A stretch of DNA of 57,281 nt. It comes from Erythrobacter sp. GTDB lineage: Bacteria; Pseudomonadota; Alphaproteobacteria; Sphingomonadales; Sphingomonadaceae. Positions 37,361-45,376 of this stretch are shown here, piece by piece (positions within the stretch are counted from its first letter, which is position 1; each line of letters begins with the position of its first letter). Location of the stretch: contig JAMNXO010000012.1 of assembly GCA_023653115.1 (NCBI GenBank), forward strand, positions 1-57,281. The letters are read 5' to 3'. Below the pieces are notes generated by a model. The model searched no databases. It was not told where the DNA came from and saw nothing but the letters and a program-made list of their open reading frames with translations. A program made the translations under genes and the position numbers.

Positions 37361-38806
37361 ATGTCTTCCGAGAAACTGAAAGAACGTCTCGACTACTATG
37401 GTTTGGCCCAGGTTCCGGCCGGCACCCTGAGCGGGATTGGCCGTGCGCTGCGTCGGCAGCTCGATCAGGCGCTCGACGGCTTTTACACCACGATCTCGCA
37501 ACGGCGCGAGCTGTCCGCCTTTTTCGACAGCCCGCAGCAAATGGCCCGCGCCAAGAGCTTGCAGGCCGAACACTGGCAAGCCGTCTTCCGCGACGGTGTC
37601 GATGACCGGTTCTATCAGCGTGCCACGAGGATTGGCGATGTTCATGCCCGGATCGGGCTGGAGCCCAAATGGTATGTCGGCGCATATGGCATGGTGCTGG
37701 AGGAGCTGATCACCGCCATTATTGCACCGGGTTGGCAGCGCTTTCTGCCCTGGCAGCGCGCACAGGCACGGCAGGTGACGGCGCTGGTCAAGGTCTCGCT
37801 GCTGGATATCGACCTCGCGCTTTCGGGCTACTTCCGCAATTCCGAGGAGCGGGTGCGAGCGATCGTGAGCGACAAGCTCGGCCTCGCGCTGGAACAGGTA
37901 TCGGCCGGCGATCTGACAGCGCGGCTCACGGGCTTTCCCGAAGAGTATCGCAAGGTCGAGGCCGACTTCAACACCGCCATCGGGACGCTTCGCGACACCT
38001 TCGGCAGTGTCGTGATCGGAGTTGAGGCGATGACAGGGGGCGCAACCGAGATTCGCTCGGCCGCTGATGATCTGGCCCGCCGCACCGAAGAACAGGCCGC
38101 CAATCTCGAGGAAACCGCCACCGCCATCGCCGCGATCAACACCAGCGTGCAGGAAAGCGCCGCGACCAGCGCCAAAGCCCGCTCGACCATCGCCGAGACG
38201 ACCTCGCGAGCAAATGACGGGGCGCAGATCGTCACTGAAGCAGTGGGCGCAATGCAACAGATTGAAACATCGTCGCAGGAAATCACATCGATCATCGCAG
38301 TGATCGAATCGATTTCGTTCCAGACCAACCTGCTCGCCCTCAACGCCGGTGTCGAAGCGGCGCGCGCCGGCGAATCCGGCCGGGGCTTTGCCGTGGTCGC
38401 CAACGAAGTGCGCGCGCTTGCCCAGCGCTGCACCGAAGCGGCGGACGAAGTGAAGGCCCTGATCTCGGTCAGCTCCACACAGGTCAGCCGCGGTGTCGAT
38501 CTCGTCAATCGCAGCGGCGACGCCTTTGCGGCGATCAACCGCGACGTCACCGAACTTTCCGGCGCGATTCAGGCGATTGCCAACTCTGCTGCATCGCAGG
38601 CCGAAAACCTGTCGCAGATCAATCTTTCCGTCAGCGATCTGGACCGCTCGACCCAGCAGAACGCTGCCATGGCAGAGCAATGCACCGCAGCCGCCACCTC
38701 GCTTTCGCAAGAGGCAAACACGCTCAATGGCGCACTGAGCCAGTTCGACGTTGGCATGAACAGTCAGGCGAGAGCCTCATCGCCGCTGCTCGCCCGCGCG
38801 GCGTAA
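37361..38806 (+). CDS. Globin-coupled methyl-accepting chemotaxis protein (HemAT-like)
   Basis: A 481-residue soluble MCP. The N-terminal ~155 residues are a protoglobin-type sensor: [15 protein letters not shown], then [20 protein letters not shown] with proximal heme ligand His95, which is diagnostic of globin-coupled sensors for O2. A HAMP-like coil ([22 protein letters not shown]) and the signalling hairpin ([20 protein letters not shown]) follow. There is no membrane helix, so it senses gas in the cytoplasm. AGGAG lies 7 nt before the ATG; a GTG directly before it is also in frame. Confidence 0.92.
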   Translation: MSSEKLKERLDYYGLAQVPAGTLSGIGRALRRQLDQALDGFYTTISQRRELSAFFDSPQQMARAKSLQAEHWQAVFRDGVDDRFYQRATRIGDVHARIGLEPKWYVGAYGMVLEELITAIIAPGWQRFLPWQRAQARQVTALVKVSLLDIDLALSGYFRNSEERVRAIVSDKLGLALEQVSAGDLTARLTGFPEEYRKVEADFNTAIGTLRDTFGSVVIGVEAMTGGATEIRSAADDLARRTEEQAANLEETATAIAAINTSVQESAATSAKARSTIAETTSRANDGAQIVTEAVGAMQQIETSSQEITSIIAVIESISFQTNLLALNAGVEAARAGESGRGFAVVANEVRALAQRCTEAADEVKALISVSSTQVSRGVDLVNRSGDAFAAINRDVTELSGAIQAIANSAASQAENLSQINLSVSDLDRSTQQNAAMAEQCTAAATSLSQEANTLNGALSQFDVGMNSQARASSPLLARAA

Positions 38807-38816
38807 CCGCGCCCAG

Positions 38817-40229
38817 CTACTTCTGCATGATGGCCGGAGCTGCCGGAACAGGCGTGCCGGTGAGGATTGCGGTCGGCTCGTTCGCGAGGATGCCGACGAC
38901 CTGCGTCCACACCGCCACGTTCTGGCGCAGCTGCACTTTGTCGATCTTGTCGAGCGTGTCGTCCGGCGTGTGGTGCAGATCGAAATAGCGGGTGCCGTCC
39001 TGCTGCAGATCAACCAGCGCGCCCTGCTGGTCGTTCACGATGTTGAGATCCGCGCCACCAGTGGCGACATCGTTGCCGCTCGACACGCCAAAGCGTGCGA
39101 CAGCAGCCGCAATGCGCTTGTGCAGGTCGGGGTTGCTCTGGCGGAAGTTGCTGTCGAAGCGCCAGATTCGGTCCGCGCCAAAATCGCTTTCGAGGCCGAC
39201 CGCGATCGGCTCGCCGGGATGGCCTTCGCTATAGGCCTTGCTGCCCCACAACCCGGTTTCCTCCGCGCCTGCCAGCAGCACGCGGATCGTGCGCAGCGGG
39301 CGCCCCGCATCGGCCGCGTGCCGCGCGGCTGCAATGATGATGCCGCAGCCCGCGCCGTCGTCAAACGCGCCCGGCGCGTTCCACCAGCTATCGATATGGC
39401 AGGCGAGCAGCACTGGCGGCAGCGACGGATTGCTTCCCACAATCTCGCCCACCACGTTGCCGCTCTGTGTCTGGCCGATCTGGCGCGGGTTCATTTCAAG
39501 CTTGAGCGAAACCGCCTTCCCGCCCGCGCGCGCGAACATACGCTCAAGGTTCTCGGCATCGGGCAGGCTCAATGCGCCTGCCGGGATCGGTGTCACGCCC
39601 TCAGGGAAGCTGGTGCCGCCGGTGTGCGGATTGCGGTGGTGATCGGTGCCGACCGACTTGATCACGGTCGCCACCGCGCCCTTGCTTGCAGCGATCCCTG
39701 CGCCGACCCAACGTGCAGGCCCGGCAAAACCATAGTGCGAGCCGTCCTGTGCGGGGCGCATCTGGTGGCTGATATAGGCGATCTTGCCCTTGAGGCTCCC
39801 CGCAGGCGCGGCACGCAGATCATCAACCGTGCGGAAGAACACCACCTCGGCCTCGATCCCACCCACAGGTGTCGCGGCGGAGTTACCCAGCGGCAACACC
39901 GCCAGATCCTGCGCGAACGGCGCGGTAACGCGGGCGCGGGCAATATCGCCGGGCACCCAAGTGTCCATCATGAACGGCTCGTCGGCTACATTGGCAAAGC
40001 CAGACTGCTTGAGCCATGCCACCGCCCAAGCGCGTGCACGAGCCTCAGCCTCGGTGCCTGCCTGACGCGGGCCGACTTCGGTGGTGATCCCCTCGACGAA
40101 ATCCCACGCCAGCATATCACCCTCCATCGCGGCGTTCGCCTGTGCCTCCAGCGCAGGGGTCTCGCCAGCGGCGGGAGCGGATAGGAGGGCGAGCGACAGC
40201 GCGGCAAGCGCAGGAGTGGTGCGGTTCAT
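38817..40229 (-). CDS. M28 family zinc metallopeptidase, exported
   Basis: A 470-residue secreted aminopeptidase/carboxypeptidase Q-like M28 protein. A signal peptide (LAALSLALLSAPAAGE) is followed by a protease-associated insert (AEVVFFRTVDDLRAA ... KGKIAYISHQM) and the peptidase core. Zinc ligands are His and Asp in LACHIDSW and GAFDDGAG, catalytic Glu in LAGAEETGL, Asp in GLESDFGADR, and His in DLHHTPDDT. Convergent to the chemotaxis cluster with a 10-nt gap. Confidence 0.92.
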   Translation of the reverse strand: MNRTTPALAALSLALLSAPAAGETPALEAQANAAMEGDMLAWDFVEGITTEVGPRQAGTEAEARARAWAVAWLKQSGFANVADEPFMMDTWVPGDIARARVTAPFAQDLAVLPLGNSAATPVGGIEAEVVFFRTVDDLRAAPAGSLKGKIAYISHQMRPAQDGSHYGFAGPARWVGAGIAASKGAVATVIKSVGTDHHRNPHTGGTSFPEGVTPIPAGALSLPDAENLERMFARAGGKAVSLKLEMNPRQIGQTQSGNVVGEIVGSNPSLPPVLLACHIDSWWNAPGAFDDGAGCGIIIAAARHAADAGRPLRTIRVLLAGAEETGLWGSKAYSEGHPGEPIAVGLESDFGADRIWRFDSNFRQSNPDLHKRIAAAVARFGVSSGNDVATGGADLNIVNDQQGALVDLQQDGTRYFDLHHTPDDTLDKIDKVQLRQNVAVWTQVVGILANEPTAILTGTPVPAAPAIMQK

Positions 40230-40350
40230 GGCGCCGGTTGCTATCGGGCAGCGGCGCCCAAGTCTAGCCGCTTGCCCTTGCCTCTCCCCTTCCCTATCTG
40301 CGCAGCCAAACTTCCCAACCTGATTTTTCGATCCTTGAAGGACTGATCCG

Positions 40351-42024
40351 ATGGCCGCGCAATACGCCTATGTCATGAAGGGCATGACCAAAAGCTTCCC
40401 CGGTGCCCAGAAGCCCGTGCTCTCCAACATCTCGCTGCAATTCTATCAGGGCGCGAAGATCGGCATCGTCGGCCCCAATGGCGCGGGCAAATCGACCCTG
40501 ATCAAGATCATGGCCGGGATCGACACCGATTTCACCGGCGAAGCCTGGCCGGGCGAGAACATCACTGTCGGCTATCTCGAACAGGAGCCGGAGCTCGATC
40601 CCACCAAGACAGTGCTTGAAAACGTCAAGGACGGCGCGCGCGGGACGGCCGACATGGTTGATCGCTTCAACGAGATCAGCGCGCTGATGTGCGAGCCCGA
40701 TGCCGATTTCGACACGCTCGGCGCCGAAATGGGCGAGCTTCAGGACAAGATCGACGCGGTCGACGGCTGGACGCTCGACAACCAGCTCGAAGTCGCAATG
40801 GAAGCACTGCGCTGCCCGCCGGGCGACTGGCCGGTGAAGGATCTTTCGGGCGGTGAAAAGCGCCGCGTCGCGCTCACCCGCCTGCTGATCCAGAAGCCTT
40901 CAATCCTGCTGCTGGACGAACCGACCAACCACTTGGATGCCGAAAGCGTCCAGTGGCTCGAAAACCATCTCAAGGAATATGCCGGCGCGGTGCTGATGAT
41001 CACCCACGACCGCTACTTCCTCGATAACGTAGTGGAATGGATCCTCGAGCTCGATCGCGGTTCCTACTATCCCTACGAAGGCAACTATTCGACCTACCTC
41101 GAAAAGAAGGCCAAGCGTCTGGAACAGGAAAGCCGCGAGGAAAGCGGCAAGACCAAGGCGCTGCAGCGCGAACTCGAATGGATCCGGCAGACGCCGGCCG
41201 CGCGCCAGACCAAGTCCAAGGCGCGTATCCGCAAGTTTGAAGAGCTGCAGAACAGCCAGGACAGCCGCATGGTCGGCAAGGCGCAGATCGTCATTCAGGT
41301 GCCCGAGCGCCTTGGCGGCAAGGTGATCGAAGCCAAGAACATCACCAAGGCCTACGGCGACAAGCTTTTGTTCGAAAACCTCAGCTTCATCCTGCCGCCG
41401 GGCGGGATTGTCGGCGTGATCGGGCCGAACGGCGCGGGCAAGTCGACGCTCTTCAAGATCCTAACCGGCAAGGAAACGCCCGACAGCGGGACAATCGAGA
41501 TCGGTTCGACCGTGCGGCTCGGCTTTGTCGATCAGAGCCGTGACCATCTCGACCCGACCAAGAACGTGTGGGAGGAAATCTCCGACGGGCTCGATTACAT
41601 GAAGGTCAACGGCCAGGATATGAGCACGCGTGCCTATGTCGGCGCGTTCAACTTCAAGGGCGCGGACCAGCAGAAGAACGTTGGCAAGCTTTCGGGCGGT
41701 GAGCGCAACCGCGTGCACATGGCCAAGATGCTGAAGCTGGGCGGCAACGTGCTGCTGCTCGACGAACCGACCAACGATCTCGACGTCGAAACCCTCGCCG
41801 CGCTCGAAGACGCGATCGAGAACTTCGCCGGCTGCGCGGTGGTCATCAGCCACGACCGCTTCTTCCTCGACCGTTTGGCGACCCACATCCTCGCCTTCGA
41901 AGGCAACAGCCATGTCGAATGGTTCGAAGGCAACTTCGAAGCCTACGAGGAAGACAAGCGCCGCCGCCTGGGTGATGCAGCCGATCGTCCGACGCGCTTG
42001 GCCTACAAGAAGCTGACCCGCTAA
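40351..42024 (+). CDS. ettA: Energy-dependent translational throttle protein EttA (ABC-F)
   Basis: EttA (557 aa) binds the ribosomal E site and gates entry into elongation according to ATP/ADP. Two ABC domains have Walker A GPNGAGKST twice, signatures LSGGEKRR and LSGGERNR, and Walker B/E pairs LLLDEPTNHLD and LLLDEPTNDLD. The long charged linker (YLEKKAKRLEQESREESG ... ARIRKFEELQ) is the P-site-tRNA interaction motif. Length is near E. coli EttA (555 aa). Confidence 0.96.
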   Translation: MAAQYAYVMKGMTKSFPGAQKPVLSNISLQFYQGAKIGIVGPNGAGKSTLIKIMAGIDTDFTGEAWPGENITVGYLEQEPELDPTKTVLENVKDGARGTADMVDRFNEISALMCEPDADFDTLGAEMGELQDKIDAVDGWTLDNQLEVAMEALRCPPGDWPVKDLSGGEKRRVALTRLLIQKPSILLLDEPTNHLDAESVQWLENHLKEYAGAVLMITHDRYFLDNVVEWILELDRGSYYPYEGNYSTYLEKKAKRLEQESREESGKTKALQRELEWIRQTPAARQTKSKARIRKFEELQNSQDSRMVGKAQIVIQVPERLGGKVIEAKNITKAYGDKLLFENLSFILPPGGIVGVIGPNGAGKSTLFKILTGKETPDSGTIEIGSTVRLGFVDQSRDHLDPTKNVWEEISDGLDYMKVNGQDMSTRAYVGAFNFKGADQQKNVGKLSGGERNRVHMAKMLKLGGNVLLLDEPTNDLDVETLAALEDAIENFAGCAVVISHDRFFLDRLATHILAFEGNSHVEWFEGNFEAYEEDKRRRLGDAADRPTRLAYKKLTR

Positions 42025-42035
42025 GGTGCTGTATT

Positions 42036-42061
42036 GGCGGGCGTTCACAAGAGCGCCCGCC
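42036..42061 (+). terminator. Hairpin terminator candidate after ettA
   Basis: GGCGGGCG (42036-42043) pairs perfectly with CGCCCGCC (42054-42061) around a 10-nt loop, 12 nt after the ettA stop. The following sequence is not a T-run, so efficiency as an intrinsic terminator is uncertain. Confidence 0.55.
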
Positions 42062-42066
42062 GCTAC

Positions 42067-42081
42067 TTAACGGTCTCTTAA
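42067..42081 (+). promoter_or_regulatory. CtrA-like box upstream of the degenerate GGDEF gene
   Basis: TTAA-CGGTCTC-TTAA matches the CtrA recognition pattern TTAA-N7-TTAA exactly, with G instead of C following the second TTAA. It lies 55 nt before the GTG start of the gene at 42137, a suitable position for activation or repression. CtrA is the alphaproteobacterial master regulator of motility and cell-cycle genes. Confidence 0.55.
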
Positions 42082-42136
42082 GCAGGATTACGTCATTCTC
42101 CGATGCCTCACACGGGGCACGAAGGGTAGCAGGGGC

Positions 42137-42790
42137 GTGATCACAGGGTTCGAAGTGCCGCTCGAAGCGGCAACCGCAGCGTCGATGGCGACCTTCGCGC
42201 TCGGCCTGCTGGCCGCACGCTTGCGTGACCGCCGCAAGCCGTCGCCCGCCGCCAATCCGCTGGCCGATCTGTTTACCTCCGGCGTGCTGGAAAGCGCCGC
42301 CGATGAAGCCAATCGCAGGCTTGCCAGCCGCATGGTCGGCCACGCCGTGCTGCGCGGACGGATCGATCAGGTCGCTATGCTGCGTGCCGGATGGGATGCC
42401 GATGCACGCGATGAGGTGCTCGGCCACATCGCCAGCGTCATGAAGGCCGGGATCCGCCGTGACGACCGCTTCTCGCATATCGAGGGCGAGGGCTTCACCA
42501 TCGTCATGCCTGGCGCCGATGAACCTGCCGCCAAGGGCGTGGCCGATCGCCTCCGCCGCGCATTGGCGCAGATGACACTGCCGCAATCAGGCGCACAGAT
42601 GCCCTTCACTGCCAGCTTCGGGGTCGCGGCCGGGCGCAACGGCGATTGCGGCGAAACGCTCGTGGCGCGGGCCCGCGCAGCGCTGGATGCAGCACAAAAA
42701 GTCGGCAGCGACCATGTCGTCGCCGCCAGCGAGATCGAGGAAGTGATGTACCTGCCTGCGCCCAATTCCTCGGCGGCGGCAGCGGCCTGA
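42137..42790 (+). CDS. Degenerate GGDEF domain protein
   Basis: A 217-residue protein with an N-terminal hydrophobic stretch (AATAASMATFALGLLAA) and a GGDEF fold (LRAGWDADARDEVLGHIASVMKAGIRRDDRFSHIEGEGFTIVMPG split here by domains). The active-site box reads EGEGF in place of GG[D/E]EF, so cyclase activity is unlikely. The rest of the fold (VADRLRRALAQM; FTASFGVAAGRNG; ARAALDAAQKVGSDHVV) is well kept. It may bind GTP or c-di-GMP, or act as a scaffold. GTG start. Confidence 0.82.
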   Translation: MITGFEVPLEAATAASMATFALGLLAARLRDRRKPSPAANPLADLFTSGVLESAADEANRRLASRMVGHAVLRGRIDQVAMLRAGWDADARDEVLGHIASVMKAGIRRDDRFSHIEGEGFTIVMPGADEPAAKGVADRLRRALAQMTLPQSGAQMPFTASFGVAAGRNGDCGETLVARARAALDAAQKVGSDHVVAASEIEEVMYLPAPNSSAAAAA

Positions 42791-42800
42791 CACGCTACGC

Positions 42801-43382
42801 TCAGGGCGCGACCCAGCGTCCCGTCCACACCTCGCCCGCGCGGGAAAACTGCGCGCGCTGATGCCCGGTATGGGCAAGATAGAGCCAGTCCACTTCGGCA
42901 ATGTCGATCAGCAACACCGCGAAATTGTCGCGTGCAGGGATGATCTGCGTGTCGTCCGGCTCGGTGCCTTCGAATTCGGGCGGCAGACCTGAGGTCGGCC
43001 CATCCGACACGGCCCCCGGTCCGTCCCCAAGATAGCAGCGCCGTGCGAAATTGGTGCTCGCCGCCCAGGCTGCATCAGCGATCGGGCCATGCGCCTCGAT
43101 CCGGCCGGTGCCACGCAGGCGCATCTGGATCTTTGCGCCCTTGTCGTAAAGCAACACCGCCATGCGCGGATCGGCGGCAATCGCCTGCGCCTTGGGCGCG
43201 CGGGTATCGGTGTGGAGCCGCAGCATCCAGCGCGCCGCATCGAAGGCGCGCAGCACCATCACCCGGGCATCGACATCGGCGGTGACAATCACCGGCGTGT
43301 GCATCGGGCTTTTGCGATCATGCGCGGCGCGGATCAGGCGGTTGGCGCAATCGGTGCGGATGTCATCAAGGCTTTCAAACAT
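42801..43382 (-). CDS. Pyridoxamine 5'-phosphate oxidase-like FMN-binding protein
   Basis: A 193-residue split-barrel flavin-binding protein of the PNPOx-like superfamily. The core VLRAFDAARWMLRLHTDTRAPKAQAIAADPRMAVLLYD with its R-K and S/T-D phosphate contacts and a C-terminal W-T-G-R-W-V-A-P are visible. It lacks the full substrate residues of PdxH, so it is a relative, not necessarily pdxH. It converges on the GGDEF gene (10-nt gap). Confidence 0.78.
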   Translation of the reverse strand: MFESLDDIRTDCANRLIRAAHDRKSPMHTPVIVTADVDARVMVLRAFDAARWMLRLHTDTRAPKAQAIAADPRMAVLLYDKGAKIQMRLRGTGRIEAHGPIADAAWAASTNFARRCYLGDGPGAVSDGPTSGLPPEFEGTEPDDTQIIPARDNFAVLLIDIAEVDWLYLAHTGHQRAQFSRAGEVWTGRWVAP

Positions 43383-43573
43383 GGCTGGGATGCGCCTTCG
43401 GAGCCAATCACCCGCGCGTCAAGCCGGTAGCGGCGGGCAACCGCGCTCTCGTTCATCTAATGCGATATTTTTCTGAATATCGGCGAAGCGGTTCATCCCT
43501 GCGACAGTTGGCGGGGCCTAAAGCGACTCATCAACTAACCGCTTGTGGTGGGCGGGCGACACTGGAGGCCCTT

Positions 43574-44644
43574 ATGACCAAGACCATGTTTGCAAAGGGC
43601 GGCGCGCTTTCGGCTCTCGCCCTGGTGCTTGCCCTCGCCGTCACTCCCGCCGCTGCCGAAGCCCAGAATCGCGAAGGCGCGCGCGCCGAACGCCAGCAGC
43701 AGCGTGCCGAGCGTCAGCAGGTGCGCAGCGAGGCCCGTGCCGTGCGCCAGCAAGCCCAGCCCGCCCCTCAGGCGGAACAGCAGCGCAGCGCCCCGCCCCC
43801 GCGGGCCGAACGCGCCGAACGTAGCCAGCCCCGGCCTGACCGCGGCGGTTTCGGCGCCGATGTGATGCGCCGCGCCGAGCGTGCCGGCGAACCCGATGCC
43901 CGCCCGGTGAGCGAACTGCGCGGCAATCGTCCTGCTCCCACAGCGACCCGCCGCGCCGAAACCGTCGACCGGCGCAGCGAACGCCGTGCCGACGTGATCG
44001 ACCGCCGGACCGATCGCCGTGCCGAAACCGTGGAACGCCGCGGAGACCGAGTGTCGGACCGGCTCGACTGGCAAGGCCGTGACGGCGCTGCCGACCGGGT
44101 CGACCGTCGCACCGATCGCCGTGCCGACGTGATCGAGGATCGCGGTGATCGCCGCGCGGACGTGGTCGAACGGCGCGGTGACCGCCGTGCCGACCGGATC
44201 GAGCGCGATGGCCGCCGCGATGGCAACTGGCGTGATGATCGCGGCGATTACCGCCGGGATCGCAGCCACTGGCGGCGCGATGACTGGCGCTGGAGCTACG
44301 GCGGCTGGAACGGCTGGGACCGCGACGATTTCCGCCGGTGGGATAACCGCTGGCGTGGGAACCGCAATTACAACTGGTCCGATTTCCGCCGTGGCAACCA
44401 CTTCCACTTCCGCCCCGGCCCCTATTTCGCGCCGTACCGTTCACACCGCTACAGCCGGCTTCAGACAGGCTTCTACCTCGACAGCCTGTTCTTCCAGCCG
44501 CGTTTCTTCCTCAACGACCCATGGTCGTATCGCCTGCCCCCGGTCTACGGGCCGTATCAGTGGGTGCGTTATTACGATGATGTCGTTCTGGTCGATATCT
44601 ACACCGGCGAAGTGGTGGACGTGATCTACGACTTCTTCTGGTAA
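43574..44644 (+). CDS. RcnB-like secreted protein with Arg/Asp repeat region
   Basis: A 356-residue protein with a signal peptide (ALALVLALAVTPAAAEAQ). A long Arg/Gln/Glu- and Arg/Asp-rich region follows, in which a unit like D-R-R-T/G-D-R-R-A-D/E-V/T-I/V recurs about six times (roughly residues 135-215). The C-terminus is a RcnB-type domain (SYRLPPVYGPYQWVRYYDD, then VLVDIYTGEVVDVIYDFFW), a periplasmic fold linked in E. coli to Ni/Co homeostasis. GGAGG lies 5 nt before the ATG at 43574. Confidence 0.85.
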   Translation: MTKTMFAKGGALSALALVLALAVTPAAAEAQNREGARAERQQQRAERQQVRSEARAVRQQAQPAPQAEQQRSAPPPRAERAERSQPRPDRGGFGADVMRRAERAGEPDARPVSELRGNRPAPTATRRAETVDRRSERRADVIDRRTDRRAETVERRGDRVSDRLDWQGRDGAADRVDRRTDRRADVIEDRGDRRADVVERRGDRRADRIERDGRRDGNWRDDRGDYRRDRSHWRRDDWRWSYGGWNGWDRDDFRRWDNRWRGNRNYNWSDFRRGNHFHFRPGPYFAPYRSHRYSRLQTGFYLDSLFFQPRFFLNDPWSYRLPPVYGPYQWVRYYDDVVLVDIYTGEVVDVIYDFFW

Positions 44645-44652
44645 GCAGGTGC

Positions 44653-44684
44653 GGGCGCGCGGTGCGGGATTGCACCGCGCGCCC
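44653..44684 (+). terminator. Strong GC hairpin after the RcnB-like gene
   Basis: A perfect 13-bp stem, GGGCGCGCGGTGC against GCACCGCGCGCCC, with a 6-nt loop GGGATT begins 8 nt after the stop. No T-tract follows, but the stem is strong enough to separate the RcnB-like gene from the oxygenase gene. Confidence 0.7.
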
Positions 44685-44704
44685 GGCTTGCTAACAGGCA
44701 GGTG

Positions 44705-45373
44705 ATGACTGCCGCCAATCTCGTGCCAGACCAGCAATCCCTCGTCGAAGTCGGCGCCGCCGTGCGCGCGCGGCTGGCGGCTGATCCGGGCGTTTACCGC
44801 ATCGAAAACGATCACTGCGAGCTGTTTGCGATCGGGGATTTCCTCAGCCTCGCCGAGTGCGAAAGGCTTTGCACCATGATCGACGAGGTTGCCCGCCCCT
44901 CGGCGCTTCACGAACTCGATTATGCCAGCGGCTTTCGCACCTCCTATTCCGGCGATCTCGAGCAGGAGGATAGCTTCGTCAAAGGCATTTCGCGCCGGAT
45001 CGATGATCTGCTCGGGATCGAAACCGCCTTCGGAGAGGCGCTGCAGGGACAGCGCTATCTGCCGGGCCAGCAGTTCCAGCCGCATAATGACTGGTTCTAC
45101 ACCTCCGAGAAATACTGGCAGCTGGAAAAGGCGCGCGGCGGGCAGCGTAGCTGGACGGCGATGGCCTATCTCAACAATGTCGAGGAAGGCGGAGCGACGA
45201 TGTTCACAGAGATCGGCATCCAGATCGAGCCCAAGCCCGGCGTCCTGCTGCTGTGGAACAACGCCTTGCCCGACGGCCGCCCCAATGAAGGCACGATGCA
45301 CGCCGGTATGCCGGTGGTGAAGGGCGTGAAATACGTCATCACCAAATGGTATCGCACCCGCCCATGGCGCTAG
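44705..45373 (+). CDS. 2-oxoglutarate/Fe(II) dioxygenase, prolyl 4-hydroxylase-like
   Basis: A 222-residue P4Hc-type dioxygenase. The double-stranded beta-helix keeps the iron triad: HxD in QPHNDWFYTS and distal His in TMHAGMPVVKG; the 2-oxoglutarate lysine is in KYVITKWYR. LNNVEEGGATMFTEIGIQIEPKPG matches the family core. Target protein unknown. A GTG at 44702 directly before the ATG is an alternative start. Convergent to lysS with 3 nt between. Confidence 0.86.
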   Translation: MTAANLVPDQQSLVEVGAAVRARLAADPGVYRIENDHCELFAIGDFLSLAECERLCTMIDEVARPSALHELDYASGFRTSYSGDLEQEDSFVKGISRRIDDLLGIETAFGEALQGQRYLPGQQFQPHNDWFYTSEKYWQLEKARGGQRSWTAMAYLNNVEEGGATMFTEIGIQIEPKPGVLLLWNNALPDGRPNEGTMHAGMPVVKGVKYVITKWYRTRPWR

Positions 45374-45376
45374 GCG

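Noticed and set aside
43940..44225. CRISPR-like array from regularly repeated DNA
   Set aside because: The repeats are in frame within a secreted protein, imperfect, and have no unique spacers.
44653..44684. Operator role for the 13-bp stem after the RcnB-like gene
   Set aside because: Position 8 nt after the stop codon and an asymmetric 6-nt loop fit a terminator better.
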